Assembly: GCA_946415665.1 (NCBI GenBank)
Contig: CAMKTI010000072.1
Location: 1 to 8,326 of the forward strand
Direction of reading: 5' to 3'
Source: an uncultured Clostridia bacterium
GTDB lineage: Bacteria; Bacillota; Clostridia; Lachnospirales; CAMVHY01
Length of the DNA stretch: 8,326 bases
A program made the position numbers and the translations under genes. Below are positions 5,412 through 8,326 of the stretch, one piece after another. The notes under the pieces were generated by a model that did not search any database, was not told where the DNA came from, and saw only the letters and a program-made list of their open reading frames with translations. Within the stretch, counting starts at the first letter, position 1; the number at the start of each line of letters is the position of its first letter.

Positions 5412-6896
5412 TTACTCATTATTTTCCGCTGATTCAATTTCTTTATTTATTTCGCCTTGCACTTTCTCAACACCATCTTTTTCTACTATATTTTCATCTT
5501 CATCAGAATCAACTGTTTCTTGATCCGATTCGTTTTCTATATTCCCGACACCTTCCGAGCTTTCATCTTTTTTTGCCTTTATCGCAATTGCATTCTCATG
5601 AACAAAATCTGCAGCTTTTTGAACCGCAATATCTTTTTTCATATTTTTTCTCTCTTGATCATTTAATAAACTTTCCAATCTTTCTCTGCTCATTCCTGTT
5701 TGACTAATAAGCTTTTTAATTTCATCTTCCAGATCTTCATCCGTAACAATAATATTTTCTTTTCGTACAATTGCTTCGAGAGCTAACCTAATTTTTAATT
5801 GCTTCTCTGCCTCATCATTATAACTTTCTAATAAAGCTTCCCGAGTTTTATTTGCATAGGTTAAATACGATTTTAAATTTAATCCGCGATTTTGCAAATT
5901 CCGCTCAAAATTATTTAACATATTCTCTTTTACTGCGTCAAGCATAACTTTTGGAATATCCACGATAACATTTTTTGCCAAAATATCAAGCAGCTGATTT
6001 AATTCTTCGTCTTTTTTAGCCTGTTTATTTCTTTCTTCAAGTTTATTTTTAATATCATTTTTATATTCCTCGAAACTATCAAATTCAGAAACTTCTTGTG
6101 CAAAATCATCATCTAGCTCCGGCAATTCTCTTTTGCTAACGCGATTAATTTTAACTTTAAATAACGCCGGCTTACTCGATAATTCTTCAACATGATATTT
6201 CTCTGGAAAAACAACATTTACTTCAACATCATCGCCAGCACTTGCACCAATTAATTGCTCCTCAAAAGTATCAATAAAAGTCTTCGAACCAATTACTAAA
6301 TCATAATTTTCTGCTTTTCCTGCAGCAAATGCTTTGCCATCTACATAACCTTGACAATTTAAATTTACCATATCCCCCATTTCAATTGGTCTCTCAACCG
6401 TCATAATTCTTGCGTTTTTATTTCTTTCTTCTTCGATTATCTTATTAATATCTTCTTCGTTTAAAGCAATATTTTCTGCTTCGACATATTCAAGCCCTTT
6501 ATAATTATCAATTTCACCTTCTGGTCGCAAAACTAATTTAGCTCTTAATTTTACTCCTTCGTCATCAGATACGCTTACTAATTCAAACTCCGGATTTCCA
6601 ACCGTTTCTATTTCATCTTGCTCATCATTTCCGTTTAAAAATTTTTCTGCCGTTTTTTGATATTCATCCGGCAATACATCATTTACCGCATCATCATAAA
6701 ATATTTCTTTTCCATATATACTTTCAATTATTTTTCTCGGTGCTTTACCTTTGCGAAAGCCTTGTATATTAATATTATTTTTTCTTTTTTGATAAGCACG
6801 ATCCAACGCACCCTCAAAAGTTTCATGATCTATATCAATAATAAAACTTACAATCCTCGCTTCTTTATCAATTACTAAATTCTCATCAGCACTCAT
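5412..6896 (-). CDS. tig: Trigger factor (ribosome-associated chaperone / prolyl isomerase)
   Basis: Trigger factor binds ribosomal protein L23 at the exit tunnel and shields nascent chains. The ribosome-binding signature GFRKGKAPR is at 46-54. The FKBP-type prolyl isomerase domain runs about 168-250 (GDMVNLNCQGYVDGKAF, then FPEKYH). The helical C-terminal chaperone arms follow to about 435. At 494 residues it is some 60 longer than the usual ~430. The excess is a tail from about 442 to the end, rich in Glu/Asp (DSDEDENIVEK and similar), with no obvious fold. The start is supported by GGAGG 9 bases upstream of the ATG. It lies 30 bases after serS and 37 before clpP, consistent with co-transcription. 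Confidence 0.96.
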   Translation of the reverse strand: MSADENLVIDKEARIVSFIIDIDHETFEGALDRAYQKRKNNINIQGFRKGKAPRKIIESIYGKEIFYDDAVNDVLPDEYQKTAEKFLNGNDEQDEIETVGNPEFELVSVSDDEGVKLRAKLVLRPEGEIDNYKGLEYVEAENIALNEEDINKIIEEERNKNARIMTVERPIEMGDMVNLNCQGYVDGKAFAAGKAENYDLVIGSKTFIDTFEEQLIGASAGDDVEVNVVFPEKYHVEELSSKPALFKVKINRVSKRELPELDDDFAQEVSEFDSFEEYKNDIKNKLEERNKQAKKDEELNQLLDILAKNVIVDIPKVMLDAVKENMLNNFERNLQNRGLNLKSYLTYANKTREALLESYNDEAEKQLKIRLALEAIVRKENIIVTDEDLEDEIKKLISQTGMSRERLESLLNDQERKNMKKDIAVQKAADFVHENAIAIKAKKDESSEGVGNIENESDQETVDSDEDENIVEKDGVEKVQGEINKEIESAENNE

Positions 6897-6926
6897 ATAT
6901 TTAATCCTCCAATAATTAATTTTTGT

Positions 6927-8207
6927 TTAACCTATAAATTTAATGCCATTCATATAATCAACCAACACATCAGGAATTTTTATCTTCCCGTCCTTCGTTT
7001 GATAATTTTCAATAATAGCTGCTGTTGTTCGTCCGACTGCTAATCCGCTTCCATTTAACGTATGCACAAATTTTGCTTTATCTTTTGGGTTATCTTTAAA
7101 CTTTATATTTGCCCGACGCGCTTGAAAATCTTCAAAATTACTGCAACTCGAGATTTCCACATATCTTTCATAACTTGGCATCCAAACTTCTATATCATAT
7201 GTCATCGCCGAACTAAATCCTAAATCACCCGTACATAATTTTACAACACGATACGGCAAATCCAAAAGTTTTAATATTTTTTCGGCCTGATTTAATAAAT
7301 CTTCAAGCTCTTGATAAGAATTTTCCGGACGTGAAAATTTTACTAATTCGACTTTATTAAACTGATGTTGTCTAATTAATCCGCGTGTATCTCTTCCTGC
7401 TGAACCGGCTTCCGCACGAAAACATGCACTGTAAGCACAATATTTTATCGTCAAATCATTACCATTTAAAATTTCATCACGATGCATATTAGTAACAGGA
7501 ACTTCCGCCGTCGGAATCAAATAATAATCTAATCCTTCAAGTTTAAAAGCATCATCTTTAAATTTTGGCAATTGACCAGTTCCACGCATACTATCCTGAT
7601 TTACAATAAACGGCGGAAAAATTTCTTGATAACCAGATTTTTTATGCGTGTCCAACATAAAATTTATTAATGCTCGTTCTAATTGCGCACCAAAATTTTT
7701 ATAAATTATAAATCTTGTGCCCGTAATTTTCGCAGCTGTACTTGCTGTCGTTAAATTTAAACTTTCACACAATTCCCAATGAGCTTTTGGGGAAAAATCA
7801 AACTCTGTTGGATTTTTAAATTTGCGAATCTCTTGATTATCCAAATCAGATTTTCCAAATGGAACACTTTCGTGTGGAATATTAGGAATCTCATATGTCA
7901 ACACATCTATTTTCTCTTTAATAATTTTTGCCTTTTCAGAAAGAGTTTTTACTGCATCTGACAAATTTTTCATTTCTGCCAGAAGCTCCTGGGCATCTTG
8001 TTTTTGAGATTTTAATTTAGAAATCTCTTTCGAAGCCAAATTTTGTTTGTTTTTTAATTGCTCAACTTCGAACTTAATTTTATTAAGCTCATCACTTACT
8101 TCTTTCCACTCGCACAAAATATCAACATATTTTTTATCTCGTCCAGACAAAAGATGTTTTATCCGAGCAAAATTTTCGGGATCACGTAATTTATTTTTAT
8201 CCATCAT
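6927..8207 (-). CDS. serS: Seryl-tRNA synthetase
   Basis: Class II aminoacyl-tRNA synthetase charging tRNA-Ser (and tRNA-Sec where present) with serine, in the cytoplasm. Its 426 residues are the normal length. The N-terminal tRNA-binding coiled-coil arm spans about 30-105 (long Lys/Glu/Leu helices). Then come motif 1 around GYQEIFPP, the serine-site TAEVP at 233-237, motif 2 FRAEAGSAGRDTRGL starting at 263 with Arg264, the family signature SSCSNFEDFQARR, and motif 3 GLAVGRTTAAIIE with Arg393. The start is the first of two adjacent ATGs, with GGAGG 9 bases upstream (12 for the second). It is the first gene visible in the cluster. The upstream DNA is cut at 8326, so promoter and leader control are only partly visible. 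Confidence 0.97.
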   Translation of the reverse strand: MMDKNKLRDPENFARIKHLLSGRDKKYVDILCEWKEVSDELNKIKFEVEQLKNKQNLASKEISKLKSQKQDAQELLAEMKNLSDAVKTLSEKAKIIKEKIDVLTYEIPNIPHESVPFGKSDLDNQEIRKFKNPTEFDFSPKAHWELCESLNLTTASTAAKITGTRFIIYKNFGAQLERALINFMLDTHKKSGYQEIFPPFIVNQDSMRGTGQLPKFKDDAFKLEGLDYYLIPTAEVPVTNMHRDEILNGNDLTIKYCAYSACFRAEAGSAGRDTRGLIRQHQFNKVELVKFSRPENSYQELEDLLNQAEKILKLLDLPYRVVKLCTGDLGFSSAMTYDIEVWMPSYERYVEISSCSNFEDFQARRANIKFKDNPKDKAKFVHTLNGSGLAVGRTTAAIIENYQTKDGKIKIPDVLVDYMNGIKFIG

Positions 8208-8326
8208 AAAAAAATACCTCCTTTATTTTCTCTACTTAATTTACTTCATTGGTACGCTAACACATAAATTATTTTTTTGCAATAAAAACTTTTTTGCCGT
8301 AAAAGAAAATTAATTAAAAATAAAAT
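8208..8326 (-). promoter_or_regulatory. Leader/upstream region of the serS operon (partial)
   Basis: It contains the serS Shine-Dalgarno GGAGG 9 bases before the ATG. TTGCAA about 60 bases further upstream could serve as a -35 box, but the hexamer 17 bases later (TAGCGT) is a poor -10, so I make no firm promoter call. No T-box GGGTGGNACCGCG motif or terminator/antiterminator hairpin is present in the 119 bases available. A longer leader could extend beyond the window. Confidence 0.4.

Noticed and set aside
8208..8326. T-box riboswitch controlling serS
   Set aside because: No T-box consensus or terminator/antiterminator hairpin in the visible 119 bases; only sequence beyond the window could reopen this.
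1..8326. Alternative genetic code (TGA as Trp), as in some reduced genomes
   Set aside because: Trp in the housekeeping genes is TGG and the intact genes contain no internal TGA; TGA appears only in the decayed region.
1..8326. CRISPR array, tRNA or rRNA genes
   Set aside because: No regularly spaced repeats of suitable length and no cloverleaf or rRNA-like sequence were seen on either strand.

Overview
The window is AT-rich DNA. Its coding signals are bacterial: GGAGG-type ribosome binding sites 8-9 bases before every intact gene, the standard genetic code (TGG for Trp; TAA and TAG stops on the intact genes), short intergenic gaps and long A/T homopolymers. The right half is a conserved housekeeping cluster. 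Its ClpP has catalytic residues at Ser98/His123/Asp172, the same numbering as Bacillus subtilis ClpP. Together with the strong Shine-Dalgarno sequences this suggests a low-GC Firmicutes/Clostridia-type bacterium, but that is inference. The decayed insertion sequence, homopolymer frameshifts and a large orphan protein with a ubiquitin-like N-terminus would fit a host-associated (for example endosymbiotic) lifestyle. The sequence alone does not prove this.

Layout. (1) Positions 1-114: a T-rich leader with a perfect 9-bp inverted repeat. (2) 115-2154 (+): an orphan 679-residue protein ending in a strong intrinsic terminator (about 2164-2200). Its N-terminal ~85 residues read like a ubiquitin/beta-grasp fold, and the rest is charged, partly coiled-coil and unrecognised. 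(3) 2201-3257 (+): a graveyard. It holds a 5'-truncated IS5-family (IS427-like) transposase pseudogene broken by three single-base indels, then a start-less reading frame ending in a membrane segment and broken at a run of nine A's. (4) 3258-3518: non-coding and very AT-rich. It holds the clpX terminator hairpin, a T15 run and a promoter-like pair on the + strand. (5) 3519-8207 (-): four genes transcribed as serS - tig - clpP - clpX with gaps of 30, 37 and 17 bases. (6) 8208-8326: the upstream region of serS, cut by the window edge.

The minus-strand cluster joins translation (seryl-tRNA synthetase), co-translational folding (trigger factor) and regulated proteolysis (ClpP peptidase and ClpX unfoldase). 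It is probably one transcript ending at the hairpin at 3445-3493. The orphan gene converges on this operon and is separated from it by the IS remnant and terminators on both sides, so it looks like an independent monocistronic accessory locus. It is the most novel object in the window.
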